Positions 8,628 to 16,965 of a stretch of DNA of 64,000 nt are shown here, one piece after another. The notes under the pieces are model-generated. The model was not told the DNA's origin, made no database searches, and worked only from the letters and a program-made list of their open reading frames with translations. Location: positions 1 through 64,000 of the forward strand of contig JBOIFD010000414.1 in NCBI GenBank assembly GCA_050741515.1. The letters are read 5' to 3'. The translations under genes and the position numbers were made by a program. The first letter of the stretch is position 1. Each line of letters opens with the position of its first letter. The DNA comes from DATEDA01 sp050741515 (GTDB taxonomy: Bacteria; Pseudomonadota; Gammaproteobacteria; Burkholderiales; SG8-39).

Positions 8628-9893
8628 TCACTCGCAGTACTTGCACGGCGGGAAGTCCCGGCTGTAGACCGGCTGCTTCAGGAACGCCTTCCGATCGTAC
8701 TTCCAGAACTGGCCGACGGCCGGATAGGTCTTGATCACCGTGTTCCAGAGCTCTTCCTGGCCGAAGCCGAACATCTTCTTCTTCTCGACTTTCTTGACGT
8801 AGATGTTCTGCACCGGATTGCGCATGTCGTCGAAGTGCACCGGGCCCCGCACGGCGTCGACCTTGAGGCTGGTGAGGATCTTGATGAAGCGCTCCGGCCC
8901 GGGCCACTTGCCCTTGGTCTGCTTCATGACCTCGTGGATCATCTGGGCCGTGGTGTAGTTGGTCTCGGAGTAGTACGACGGCACCTTGCCGTATTTCTCG
9001 CGGTACTTCTTCACGAACGCCTGGTTCTTCGGGGTCTCCAGCGCGGCGCTGTACTGCAGCGCCGAGACGTGGCCGAGGACCTCGTCGCCCATCGCGGGAA
9101 GAACGAACTCGTCGTAGCTTGTGCCGCCGCCGATGACCGGCTTCTTGTTCCCGGCCGCCGCGAGCTGCTTCGGGAACGCCAGCGACATCGGCCCGACCAT
9201 CAGCGTGAAGATCGCGTCGGCGTCGGGCTTGATGGTCGGAAGGTACGGCCCGAAGTCCTTGGTGCCGATCGGCGGCCAGATCTTCTGGATCACCTTGCCG
9301 CCGCAATCCTCGAACGCCTTCTGGAATCCGCCGACGACCTCGTAGCCGAAGGCGTAGTCCGCGCCGATGGTGACGACCTTCTTGTAGCCCTGGTCGCAGG
9401 CCCACTGCCCGAACGGATGGCTCGGCTGGGAGCTGGTCCAGCCCGTGCGCACGACGTAGGGATACTTGCCGAGCTCGCGCTGCGTCAGGTCGTCCGCCGC
9501 CGGGACCGTCGGGATGTAGATGGTCTTCAGCCGTGTGCTCACCGGCGCCAGCGCGTAACCCGTCGAGGCGAGCAGGCCGCCGATGAGCATGTGGACTTTG
9601 TCCTGGCGCACCAGCTTCTCGGCCTTGCGCACGTTGACCGGCGGCTTGCCTTCGCCGTCCTCCAGGATGAACGTCACCTTGGCGCCGGCGAAACTTCCCC
9701 CAACCTCGTCGACGTACATCTGGAAGCCGTTGGACATGTCCTTGCCGATCTGGGCGAAGATCCCCGTCATCGGCGCGAGAAACCCGACGCGCAGCTCCTG
9801 CGCCGCGGCCGGGGCCGCGCCCGCGGTCATGCCGAACGCCAGCGATACCACGATCACCTTGCCACTGAATCCTCGTGCTCGTCTGTCTTGCAT
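8628..9893 (-). CDS. Branched-chain amino acid-type periplasmic binding protein
   Basis: A 421-residue periplasmic ligand-binding protein of the LivK/AmiC type. It has a Sec signal peptide with a hydrophobic core VIVVSLAFGMTAGA and probable cleavage after APAAAQ. The mature start ELRVGFLAPMTGIFAQIG is typical of the family, as are HMLIGGLLAS and YAFGYEVVGGFQKAF. AAGGAG lies upstream of the ATG at a workable distance. It ends in a Cys pair (PPCKYCE) that could form a disulphide in the periplasm. It sits inside the operon between livM and livG rather than at its head. Ligand is not determined. Confidence 0.92.
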   Translation of the reverse strand: MQDRRARGFSGKVIVVSLAFGMTAGAAPAAAQELRVGFLAPMTGIFAQIGKDMSNGFQMYVDEVGGSFAGAKVTFILEDGEGKPPVNVRKAEKLVRQDKVHMLIGGLLASTGYALAPVSTRLKTIYIPTVPAADDLTQRELGKYPYVVRTGWTSSQPSHPFGQWACDQGYKKVVTIGADYAFGYEVVGGFQKAFEDCGGKVIQKIWPPIGTKDFGPYLPTIKPDADAIFTLMVGPMSLAFPKQLAAAGNKKPVIGGGTSYDEFVLPAMGDEVLGHVSALQYSAALETPKNQAFVKKYREKYGKVPSYYSETNYTTAQMIHEVMKQTKGKWPGPERFIKILTSLKVDAVRGPVHFDDMRNPVQNIYVKKVEKKKMFGFGQEELWNTVIKTYPAVGQFWKYDRKAFLKQPVYSRDFPPCKYCE

Positions 9894-9911
9894 GGCTCTT
9901 CTCCTTCCTCA

Positions 9912-10901
9912 CTAGGTTGCGGAGCTCAACTTGTCCGCCGGCTGGCGGGTGGCCGACTGCGCCCGCCAGCGGCTAACCCGTTCCGGAATGCCCATCAGGC
10001 CGCCTGGAAGATAAAAAATCGTCAGCACGTAGACTCCACCCAGCACGTATTGCCACCATGGCACCAGCGTGGCCAGGTAGTCGCGCAGGAAGACGACGAC
10101 CGCGGCGCCGACCGCCCCGCCGACCAGCGTGCCCGGACCGCCCAGCACCACCATCAGCAGGATGTCTACCGAGGTCGTCAGGATCACGTCGCCAGGGCTC
10201 ACGATACCTCCGAGGAAGGCCCATAGCACCCCGGCGAGACCGCCGAAGGCGCCCGCGATGACGAACGCAATGTACTTGTGCAGCCAAACGTTGTAGCCGA
10301 GGATGCGCATGCGCGCCTCGCGCTCGCGGATCCCCACCAGACTCCGGCCGAAGGGCGACCTGACCAGCAGGTACAGCGCCGCAAGCGACGCGACGAAAAA
10401 GCCGAACACCACGTAGAAGAACGTCACGTCGTCGGCGAGCTGGATGCCGAACTCGGGGCGCCCCGGCAGGTTGATGCCGTTGTCGCCGCCGGTGAGCGAG
10501 TTCCACCGGTACGCGAGCCCCCAGACGCACATTCCCAGCGCCAGCGTGATCATCAGGAAATACACGCCGCTCGCGCGAATCGCGAACAGCCCGAAGACGG
10601 CGGCGAGCGCCGCGCCGGCGAACATGGCCAGCACGATCACCAGCCAGAAGCCCCACCCCAGACCGAACCCGTACCGGGTGGCGAGAATCGCCGTCAGGTA
10701 CGCGCCCACGCCCAGGTAGGCCGCCTGGCCGAGCGAAGGGAGCCCGGTGTAACCGAGCAGCAGGTCGAGGCTCATCGCCACGATGCCGAACACCAGCGCC
10801 TGCGTGATGAGCAGCATGACGTACGGGCTCGCGAACGGCGCCGCGGCCGCCAAGGCGAGCAGACATCCGATCACCGCGAGGACTTTGCTGCGGCTGCTCA
10901 T
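9912..10901 (-). CDS. livM: Branched-chain amino acid-type permease LivM
   Basis: A 329-residue inner-membrane permease of the LivM group. After MSSRSKVLAVIGCLL come several hydrophobic helices, the LivM-type motif LLLGYTGLPSLGQAA near the N-terminus, and the coupling loop around SLVGIREREARMRILGYN. ATG 10901 is chosen because it gives the standard short N-tail and lies 8 bp downstream of the livH stop; an upstream in-frame extension would lie within livH. Length is usual. It forms the channel with LivH. Confidence 0.92.
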   Translation of the reverse strand: MSSRSKVLAVIGCLLALAAAAPFASPYVMLLITQALVFGIVAMSLDLLLGYTGLPSLGQAAYLGVGAYLTAILATRYGFGLGWGFWLVIVLAMFAGAALAAVFGLFAIRASGVYFLMITLALGMCVWGLAYRWNSLTGGDNGINLPGRPEFGIQLADDVTFFYVVFGFFVASLAALYLLVRSPFGRSLVGIREREARMRILGYNVWLHKYIAFVIAGAFGGLAGVLWAFLGGIVSPGDVILTTSVDILLMVVLGGPGTLVGGAVGAAVVVFLRDYLATLVPWWQYVLGGVYVLTIFYLPGGLMGIPERVSRWRAQSATRQPADKLSSAT

Positions 10902-10909
10902 CGCGCCGC

Positions 10910-11770
10910 TCACTCCCGGCCCAGCAGGCCGGTGGGTTTCACTGCCAGAATCAGGACCATCGGGGCATAGAGCGTGAAATACGCGATCTCCGGAAAGAGC
11001 GCCTTGCCCAGGTTGTCGGCAAGCCCCACCAGCAGGCTGCCGACGGCGGCGCCGGCGAGGCTCCCCATGCCGCCGATGATCACCACCGCAAAGGCGATCG
11101 GCAGGATCTCGAAATCGAGCCCGGGGTAGATGCCGAGAAAGGCGCCGCCGATCACGCCGCCCAGCGCGGCGAGGAACGCGCCCAGCGCGAAGATGAGCAT
11201 CGATACGCGCGAGGTGTCGATGCCCACGCCGCGCGCCATCTGGGAATCGTCGACTGCGGCGCGCACCACCGCGCCCATGCGCGTCTTTTCCATGATCAGC
11301 CACAGCGCGAGGCCGATCGCGACCGCGACGCCGATCATGAAGATGCGGTACACGGGCAGGTGCAGACCCGAAACCACGAGCGTCTCGTTGAGCGCCGCGG
11401 GCGGGTCGATGATCAGGTTGTCGCCGCCCCAGATGTCGAGCGCCGCCTGCTGGAACAGGAACGCGAAGCCCACCGTCAGCAGCACCTGGCGCAGCGGATC
11501 AAGCCCCAGCGGGCGCAGGAACGCGCGCTCCATGACGAGCCCGACGACGGCGATGGCGAGGGCGGCCACCGGCAGGGCGAGCAGCCAGGACCCCGTCGCC
11601 CCGATCACCGACAGCGCGACGTAGCCCCCGAGCAGGAAGTAGGCGCCGTGCGCGAGGTTGACGATCCGCATCACGCCGAAGATCAGCGTCAGTCCCGCGG
11701 CGAGCAGGAACAGCAGCGCGCCGTAGGAAATCCCGTTGAACGCCTGGATCAGCCAGAAATGCAAATCCAA
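10910..11770 (-). CDS. livH: Branched-chain amino acid-type permease LivH
   Basis: A 286-residue inner-membrane permease of the LivH group and first gene of the Liv-type operon. It begins FWLIQAFNGISYGALLFLLA, a family hallmark, followed by GLTLIFGVMRIVNLAHG, which is strongly conserved in LivH. The coupling loop is around ARGVGIDTSRVS. A TATAAT hexamer lies about 97 bp upstream of the start and probably drives the operon. No features suggest which compound is carried. Confidence 0.93.
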   Translation of the reverse strand: MDLHFWLIQAFNGISYGALLFLLAAGLTLIFGVMRIVNLAHGAYFLLGGYVALSVIGATGSWLLALPVAALAIAVVGLVMERAFLRPLGLDPLRQVLLTVGFAFLFQQAALDIWGGDNLIIDPPAALNETLVVSGLHLPVYRIFMIGVAVAIGLALWLIMEKTRMGAVVRAAVDDSQMARGVGIDTSRVSMLIFALGAFLAALGGVIGGAFLGIYPGLDFEILPIAFAVVIIGGMGSLAGAAVGSLLVGLADNLGKALFPEIAYFTLYAPMVLILAVKPTGLLGRE

Positions 11771-11866
11771 TCGCCGGCTCCCTTTGCGTCAGCGCACCTT
11801 GCCGACCCCCCCGCGTGCGGGTCCCGTGCGTGGCAGAACGGAAGCGGCTGAAGCGCTCCCGGCTGC

Positions 11867-11872
11867 ATTATA
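11867..11872 (-). promoter_or_regulatory. Candidate -10 element for the liv-type operon
   Basis: The minus strand reads TATAAT, a perfect sigma-70 -10 hexamer, in a short AT-rich patch between the deacetylase stop and livH. Its distance to the livH start gives a leader of about 90 bases. No convincing -35 hexamer stands 16-18 bases upstream, so an activator may be needed or the match may be fortuitous. Confidence 0.45.
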
Positions 11873-11896
11873 TGAGCAGTTGATTACTTGGGCTGC

Positions 11897-12847
11897 TCAG
11901 GACCGCGCCCTTTCCGCCTTCTTTTTTCCGCCCGCCCCGCCTTTGACCGGCGGCCAGCCGGGTTTGGGACGCACGCTCTTGTACCACTCGAGGATCTGCT
12001 CGCCGGTCCATATCACTGCGTCGGGTCGGCGACACACGTGCTCGAGGATGCGGCGCAAGTGCTTGACGCGGTGCGGCACGCCCATGATGTACGGGTGCAT
12101 CGTGAAGCACATCACCCGCGACGAGCCGTCGGCGGCGTCCTCGATCAGCTGACCGAACTGGTCGATCGCTCGATCCGCGTATTCCGCGGCCCGATGCCCC
12201 TGGATCAGCAGCATCCCCAGGTCGTTCAGCTCCTGCGTGTACGGGATGCTGACCAGCGTGCCGTGCCGGGTGCGCAGATCGACCGGCTGGTCGTCGAGCA
12301 CCCAGTCCGCGACGTACTCGAAGCCGGCCTCGGCCAGCCAGTCCACCGTCTCGTGCGTCTCGGCCAGCGCCGGCCCCAGCCAGCCCTTTGGCGGCTTTCC
12401 GGAATACTCCGCGAGGCGCTTGAAGACGCGCTGGATCATCCTGCGCTGGTCGCGCACCGCCGGCAACGCGCGCTGGATCCAGCCGTGCCCGACGAGATCC
12501 CAGCCCGACGCCAGGCAGGCGTCGACGATCTGCGGATAGACGTCGCATACCGAGCCGTTGAGCACCAGCGAGGCGCGCACGCCGAATTCATCGAGGATCT
12601 TCTTCATCCGCCAGAAGGCGACGCGGTTGCCGTACTCGTGCCACGCCCAGTTCGGAATGTCGGGCACGCTTCTGGCCGCGCCGCCCGGCGGGTTGACCAC
12701 CGTGCGCGGCATCGGCTGATCGATCGCCCAGTGCTCGACGTTGACGCACGGCCACACCACCACCCGGGCGCCGCCCGGCAGCGGCAACGGCGGCCGCTCG
12801 GTGATCGGCACGAAGTCGAGACGGTCGGTCGGCCAGTCGAGCTTCAT
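11897..12847 (-). CDS. Polysaccharide deacetylase-like hydrolase (allantoinase PuuE-type)
   Basis: A 316-residue protein with the polysaccharide deacetylase (NodB/CE4) fold of the PuuE-like subgroup. ATG 12847 is chosen because GGAGG lies directly upstream; a longer frame reaches back into a decayed gene fragment. The first metal motif reads NVEHW (36-40) instead of the classical TFDD, and others are YGNRVAFWRM (72-81), GHGW (120-123) and a late MHPYIMG. This pattern is shared by PuuE-type proteins acting on small cyclic amides such as allantoin rather than on chitin or peptidoglycan. No signal peptide is present, which fits a cytoplasmic small-molecule hydrolase. It follows the second peptide-type importer operon by 180 bp, which hints that its substrate enters through that importer. 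Confidence 0.8.
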   Translation of the reverse strand: MKLDWPTDRLDFVPITERPPLPLPGGARVVVWPCVNVEHWAIDQPMPRTVVNPPGGAARSVPDIPNWAWHEYGNRVAFWRMKKILDEFGVRASLVLNGSVCDVYPQIVDACLASGWDLVGHGWIQRALPAVRDQRRMIQRVFKRLAEYSGKPPKGWLGPALAETHETVDWLAEAGFEYVADWVLDDQPVDLRTRHGTLVSIPYTQELNDLGMLLIQGHRAAEYADRAIDQFGQLIEDAADGSSRVMCFTMHPYIMGVPHRVKHLRRILEHVCRRPDAVIWTGEQILEWYKSVRPKPGWPPVKGGAGGKKKAERARS

Positions 12848-12924
12848 TTCCTCCGCTCCTCCGCGGCAGTGGAACGCGCCTACGGACAGTAACAGAAACG
12901 CTTGAAACCCCGAAAGCACCCATA

Positions 12925-12996
12925 GATGATCGGCCGCTTCGGCGATCAACCGTCGCAGGAAACTCAGCCCGTCGCGTCCGCCGGCGAGCGCCAGGC
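12925..12996 (-). pseudogene. Fragment of a prmB-like methyltransferase gene
   Basis: A 72-bp stretch aligns without gaps to 20291-20362 inside the intact prmB gene, about 83 % identical by eye (46 bases of it differ at 5 places). Translated on the minus strand it reads LALAGGRDGLSFLRRLIAE, against LALAGGRDGLSFVRRLLAE in PrmB, in the same frame. The frame then runs on toward the deacetylase without PrmB likeness. It lies in the 180-bp gap between the OppF-like ATPase and the deacetylase, which otherwise holds only the deacetylase ribosome-binding site. It is a dead piece of a duplicated or related gene. Confidence 0.7.
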
Positions 12997-13027
12997 CCCA
13001 GATTCAAGCACCTGGAAGCGCGGGACC

Positions 13028-13993
13028 CTAGCCGCGCAGGTGGCAGGCCGCGAAGTGCCCCGGCCGCAGCTCCTTCATCGCCGGCTCCTCCTGCCGGCAG
13101 CGCTCGATCGCATAGGGACAGCGAGTGTGGAAACGGCAGCCCGAGGGCGGGTTGGTCGGGCTGGGCACGTCACCCGAGAGAATGACGCGCTTGCGTTTCG
13201 CATTCGGCTCGGGCACCGGCACCGCCGAGAGCAGCGCCTCGGTGTAGGGATGCTGCGGATTCGCGAACAGCGAGCGCTTGTCGGTCAGCTCGACGATCTT
13301 GCCCAGGTACATCACCGCCACGCGGTGGCTGATATGCTCGACCACCGCCAGGTCGTGGGCCACGAACAGGTACGACAGCCCGAGCTCGTCCTGCAGGTCC
13401 ATCAGCAGGTTGATCACCTGCGCCTGCACCGACACGTCGAGCGCGGAAACCGGCTCGTCGCAGACGATGAGGCGCGGATTGGGTGCGAGCGCGCGCGCGA
13501 TGCCGAGGCGCTGCCGCTGCCCGCCCGAGAACTCGTAGGGATACTTCACCATCTGGTCGGCGCGCAGGCCGACCTTGCCGAACAGCATCGCCACGCGGTC
13601 CCGGATCTCGCCCTTCGCCGCGCTCTCGAAGTTGCGGATCGGCTCGGCGACGATGTCGGCGGCGCGCATGCGCGGATTGAGCGAGGAGTACGGGTCCTGG
13701 AACACCGCCTGCAGCTCGCGCCGGAACGGGCGCATTTCCGCCGCCCGGAGCGTGTCGATGCGCCGGCCGCGCCATTCGACGCTGCCCGAGGTGACGTCGA
13801 TCAGCCGGAGGATGGCTTTGCCGGTGGTCGACTTGCCGCAGCCGCTCTCGCCCACCAGGCTGAGCGTCTCGCCTTCGCTGATGCGGAAGCTCACGTCGTC
13901 AACCGCGTGCACCTTGCCGCTCACCCGCGAGAGCACGCCCTTGCGCACCGGGTAGTGCTTGGTAAGGTGCTTCACCTCGAGCAGCACGCTCAT
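13028..13993 (-). CDS. Second peptide-type ABC importer, OppF/DppF-like ATPase
   Basis: A 321-residue ATPase of the DppF/OppF group. Walker A is GESGCGKST, signature FSGGQRQRLGIARAL, Walker B IVCDEPVSALD. The C-terminal domain carries the cysteines CRFHTRCPYAIERC plus a late Cys, the pattern proposed to bind an iron-sulphur cluster in this family. Its ATG overlaps the stop of a 40-codon repeat-derived ORF that bridges it to the OppD-like gene. It is the last ATPase gene of the amidase-led operon. Confidence 0.93.
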   Translation of the reverse strand: MSVLLEVKHLTKHYPVRKGVLSRVSGKVHAVDDVSFRISEGETLSLVGESGCGKSTTGKAILRLIDVTSGSVEWRGRRIDTLRAAEMRPFRRELQAVFQDPYSSLNPRMRAADIVAEPIRNFESAAKGEIRDRVAMLFGKVGLRADQMVKYPYEFSGGQRQRLGIARALAPNPRLIVCDEPVSALDVSVQAQVINLLMDLQDELGLSYLFVAHDLAVVEHISHRVAVMYLGKIVELTDKRSLFANPQHPYTEALLSAVPVPEPNAKRKRVILSGDVPSPTNPPSGCRFHTRCPYAIERCRQEEPAMKELRPGHFAACHLRG

Positions 13994-14112
13994 TCGACGA
14001 CCCTCGCACCGCGCGCTCGGGGTTCGCCCTTGGGGCGGCCCGGCGGGCGCATTGGACTACCTTCGCGCTCGCGCGCTCGGGGTTCGCCCTTGGGGCGGCC
14101 CGGCGGGCTCAC
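13990..14112 (-). CDS. 40-codon repeat-derived ORF bridging two ATPase genes
   Basis: The frame starts at GTG 14112, whose last bases overlap the OppD-like stop (GTGA), and ends in TGA overlapping the OppF-like start (ATGA at 13990-13993). It consists of two 20-codon units built on PPGRPKGEPRAR, and the second unit has its own ATG (codon 21) preceded by GAAGGTAGTCCA. The predicted peptide is proline- and arginine-rich with no membrane segment. It could be translated only to couple the two ATPase genes. Whether a stable peptide exists is unknown. Confidence 0.35.
   Translation of the reverse strand: MSPPGRPKGEPRAREREGSPMRPPGRPKGEPRARGARVVE
14011..14108 (-). repeat. Tandem direct repeat, 38-bp identical cores, 60-bp period
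   Basis: Two identical 38-bp copies (14011-14048 and 14071-14108) are separated by 22 bp. Each contains the small hairpin CGCCC-TTG-GGGCG. The period of 60 bp equals 20 codons, so one reading frame stays open across both copies on the minus strand. The spacer contributes GGTAGTCCAATG, a ribosome-binding-like sequence plus start codon, which recurs at the rseP start (44713-44729). Confidence 0.9.
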
Positions 14113-15116
14113 GGAGCCTCCGCCGCGATCCGGTCCGCTTCCCAGCAGGCGACCGAGTGTCCGGCGCCCTTGGCCTCGAGCGGCGGATACTCCTGCCGGC
14201 AGCGCTCGGTCGCGTGCCGGCAGCGCGCCGCGAAGATGCAGCCGGAAATCTCCTCGCGCAGCGAAGGCACCAGCCCGGGGATTTCCGCCAGGCGCCTGCG
14301 GCCGGCGGCGGCTTCGCCCAGCCGCGGAATCGAGCTCAGCAAGCCGCGCGTGTAGGGATGGCGCGGGCGGGCAAACAGCAGCTCGACCGGGGCCTCTTCG
14401 ACCTTGCGGCCGGCGTACATCACCACCACCCGCTGCGCCATCTCGGCGACCACGCCCAGGTCGTGGGTGATCAGCACGATCGCGGCGCCGGACTTTTCCT
14501 TCAGCGCGCGCATCAGGTCGAGGATCTGCGCCTGGATGGTGACGTCCAGCGCCGTGGTCGGCTCGTCGGCAATCAGCAGCCGCGGGTTGCAGGCGAGCGC
14601 CATCGCGATCATCACCCGCTGGCGCATGCCCCCGGACAGCTGATGCGGATACTCGCCCGCGCGCCGCCCCGGCTCGGGGATGTCCACCAGCCGCAGCATC
14701 TCGATGGCGCGCTCCAGCGCCGCAGTTCGGGACAGCCCGCGGTGCAGAGTGAGGGCTTCGGCGATCTGCCTGCCGATGGTGAGCACCGGGTTGAGCGAGG
14801 TCATCGGCTCCTGGAAGATCATCGAGATCTCGTTGCCGCGGAGCTTGCGCATCTCGCGCTCGGGCAGCGCCAGCAGGTCCCGGCCCTGGAACCTGACCCG
14901 CCCGGCCACCACGCGTCCCGGCGGCGAGGCGATCAGGCGCAGGACCGACAGCGACGTCACGCTCTTGCCGCAGCCCGATTCGCCGACCACCGCCAGCGTT
15001 TCCCCCGGGTAGACGGCAAACGACACGCCGTCGACCGCACGCACCACGCCGTCGCGCGTGAAGAAGTAGGTCTTCAGGCCGTCGACCTCGAGCAGCGGCT
15101 CAGCGCTCGCGCCCAT
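14109..15116 (-). CDS. Second peptide-type ABC importer, OppD/DppD-like ATPase
   Basis: A 335-residue ATPase of the DppD/OppD group. Walker A is GESGCGKSV, signature LSGGMRQRVMIAMAL, Walker B LLIADEPTTALD; the GMRQR form and TTALD are DppD-like. The C-terminal tail has the four-Cys pattern CIFAARCRHATERC and a final ACW. It lies 4 bp after the DppC-like gene. Its stop overlaps the start of the repeat-derived bridging ORF, which separates it from the partner ATPase by about 115 bp. Confidence 0.93.
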   Translation of the reverse strand: MGASAEPLLEVDGLKTYFFTRDGVVRAVDGVSFAVYPGETLAVVGESGCGKSVTSLSVLRLIASPPGRVVAGRVRFQGRDLLALPEREMRKLRGNEISMIFQEPMTSLNPVLTIGRQIAEALTLHRGLSRTAALERAIEMLRLVDIPEPGRRAGEYPHQLSGGMRQRVMIAMALACNPRLLIADEPTTALDVTIQAQILDLMRALKEKSGAAIVLITHDLGVVAEMAQRVVVMYAGRKVEEAPVELLFARPRHPYTRGLLSSIPRLGEAAAGRRRLAEIPGLVPSLREEISGCIFAARCRHATERCRQEYPPLEAKGAGHSVACWEADRIAAEAP

Positions 15117-15120
15117 TGCG

Positions 15121-15999
15121 TCACATGCGCCGCGCGAGACGCGGATCGAGCGCGTCGCGCATGCCGTCGCCGAGCAGATTGACCGCCAGCACCGTGACCG
15201 ACAGGCACACGCCCGGGAACAGGATCAGGTAGCCCGCGATCTGGAACAGGCTGCGGGCCTCGGCCATGATGTTGCCCCAACTCGGGATGTTGGGCGGCGT
15301 GCCGGCGCCGATGAACGACAGGATCGCCTCGGTGATCATCGCCGAGGCGCACACGTAGGTCGCCTGCACCAGCAGCGGCGCGACGATGTTCGGCAGGATA
15401 TGGCGCAGCAGGATGCGCGGCATACTGGTGCCCGCGGCGATGGCGGCGGCGACGTAGGGCTCCTCGCGCAGGGTCAGCACCAGGCTGCGCACCAGCCGCA
15501 CCACGCGCGGCACCTCGGCGAGGGTGATGGCGGCGATCACGTTCTCGATGCTCGCTTTGGTGAGCGCCATCAGGGCAATCGCCAGCAGCACCGGCGGGAT
15601 CGACATCAGGCCGTCCATGACGCGCATGACGATCGCGTCCAGCCAGCGCACGAAGCCGGTAGTCAACCCGATCGCCAGGCCGAGCAGCGTGCTCACGATC
15701 GCGACCGCGATGCCCACGGTCAGCGAAACTCGCGCCCCGAACAGCACCCGGCTATAGACGTCGCGTCCCATCATGTCCGAGCCGAACCAGAACTCGGCCG
15801 AGGGCTGCTTCAAGCGCCGCACCGGCGCGACCGCCTGCGGGTCCACCGTGCCCAGCCACGGGGCGAGCAGCGCCACCAGGACCATCGCCAGCAGGATCAC
15901 GCCGCCGGCGATGGCGGTCGGATGGCGGCGGAACGCGCTTCCGAAGCGCCGCCAGGTCGGGGAAGCGGAGACCGGCGCGCCGGCAGCGATCGCATCCAT
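15121..15999 (-). CDS. Second peptide-type ABC importer, DppC-like permease
   Basis: A 292-residue inner-membrane permease of the DppC group. After a short cytoplasmic start with FGSAFRRHPTAIAGG come the first membrane helix, the periplasmic FGSDMMGRDVYSR motif typical of DppC, and the coupling loop around YVAAAIAAGTSMPR. The start lies 1 bp after the stop of the DppB-like gene, so the two permeases are almost certainly translated in step. Length is normal. Confidence 0.93.
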   Translation of the reverse strand: MDAIAAGAPVSASPTWRRFGSAFRRHPTAIAGGVILLAMVLVALLAPWLGTVDPQAVAPVRRLKQPSAEFWFGSDMMGRDVYSRVLFGARVSLTVGIAVAIVSTLLGLAIGLTTGFVRWLDAIVMRVMDGLMSIPPVLLAIALMALTKASIENVIAAITLAEVPRVVRLVRSLVLTLREEPYVAAAIAAGTSMPRILLRHILPNIVAPLLVQATYVCASAMITEAILSFIGAGTPPNIPSWGNIMAEARSLFQIAGYLILFPGVCLSVTVLAVNLLGDGMRDALDPRLARRM

Positions 16000-16000
16000 G

Positions 16001-16942
16001 TCAGTAGCGGATGCGCGGATCGAGGAACATGTAGCTCAGGTCTACCGCGAGGTTTATCAGCACGTAGGCGCCGGAGAAGATCAGCACCACCCCCTGGATG
16101 ATCGGGTAGTCGCGGCGCAGGATCGAATCGACGGTGAGCCGGCCGATGCCCGGGATCGCGAATACCGTCTCGGTCACGATCGCGCCGCCGATCAGCAACG
16201 CGATGCCGATGCCGATCACCGTCACGATCGGCACCGCGGCGTTCTTCAGAGCGTGCCCGACCAGCACCTCGCCGGGCGCCAGGCCCTTCGCCTGGGCGGT
16301 GCGCACGTAGTCCTGGGCCAGTACGTCGAGCATGCTGGCACGGGTGATGCGCGCGATCAGCGCGATGTAGACGGTGCCCAGCGCGCTGCTGGGCAGGATC
16401 AGGTGGCGCGCCCACTCCCACACGCCCTCGCGGATCGGGCGATAGCCCTGCACCGGCAGCCAGTCGAGGCCGATCGAAAACGTGAGGATCAGGATATACG
16501 CCAGCACGAACACCGGCAGCGAGAAACCGAGCACCGAGAAGGCCATCACCAGGCGGTCGATCCAGGTGCCGGCGCGCGCGGCGGCGACCACGCCCAGCGG
16601 CACCGCGATCAGCACCGAAACCAGCAGGGTGCACACGGTGAGGGACAGGGTCGGCTCGATGCGCTGCGCGATCAGGTGCGTGACCGGCAGGTTGGTGAAG
16701 ATCGAGATGCCGAGGTCGCCGTGCAGGAGCCGCGACACCCAGCCGCCGAAGCGCACCAGGAACGGCTCGTCCAGGCCGAGCTTCTCGCGGATGCGCCGGA
16801 TGTCGTCGCTGGTGGCGGCGTCGCCGGCCAGGATCGCGGCCGGGTCGCCGGGAGTGAGGTACAGCAGCAGGAACACCACGAACGCGACCACCGCCATGAC
16901 GACGATGGTCGCGAACAGCCGCCGGACTACATAGGCGAACAC
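16001..16942 (-). CDS. Second peptide-type ABC importer, DppB-like permease
   Basis: A 313-residue inner-membrane permease of the DppB group: N-terminal MFAYVVRRLFATIVVM membrane start, TPGDPAAIL and the periplasmic GLDEPFLVRF element, then the coupling loop DYVRTAQAKGLAPGEV. It follows the binding-protein gene by 23 bp with no hairpin, unlike the first importer. Together with the DppC-like subunit it would form the channel for the compound bound by the upstream binding protein. Confidence 0.93.
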   Translation of the reverse strand: MFAYVVRRLFATIVVMAVVAFVVFLLLYLTPGDPAAILAGDAATSDDIRRIREKLGLDEPFLVRFGGWVSRLLHGDLGISIFTNLPVTHLIAQRIEPTLSLTVCTLLVSVLIAVPLGVVAAARAGTWIDRLVMAFSVLGFSLPVFVLAYILILTFSIGLDWLPVQGYRPIREGVWEWARHLILPSSALGTVYIALIARITRASMLDVLAQDYVRTAQAKGLAPGEVLVGHALKNAAVPIVTVIGIGIALLIGGAIVTETVFAIPGIGRLTVDSILRRDYPIIQGVVLIFSGAYVLINLAVDLSYMFLDPRIRY

Positions 16943-16965
16943 CTATACGAGCACCGGCCCCGGGG

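Noticed and set aside
7650..10226. 858-codon plus-strand frame over livF, livG and the binding protein
   Set aside because: It is the shadow of three well-identified minus-strand genes and its translation has no recognisable domain.
14011..14108. CRISPR array
   Set aside because: Only two repeats, with a 22-bp spacer and a coding-frame period; no cas genes in the window.
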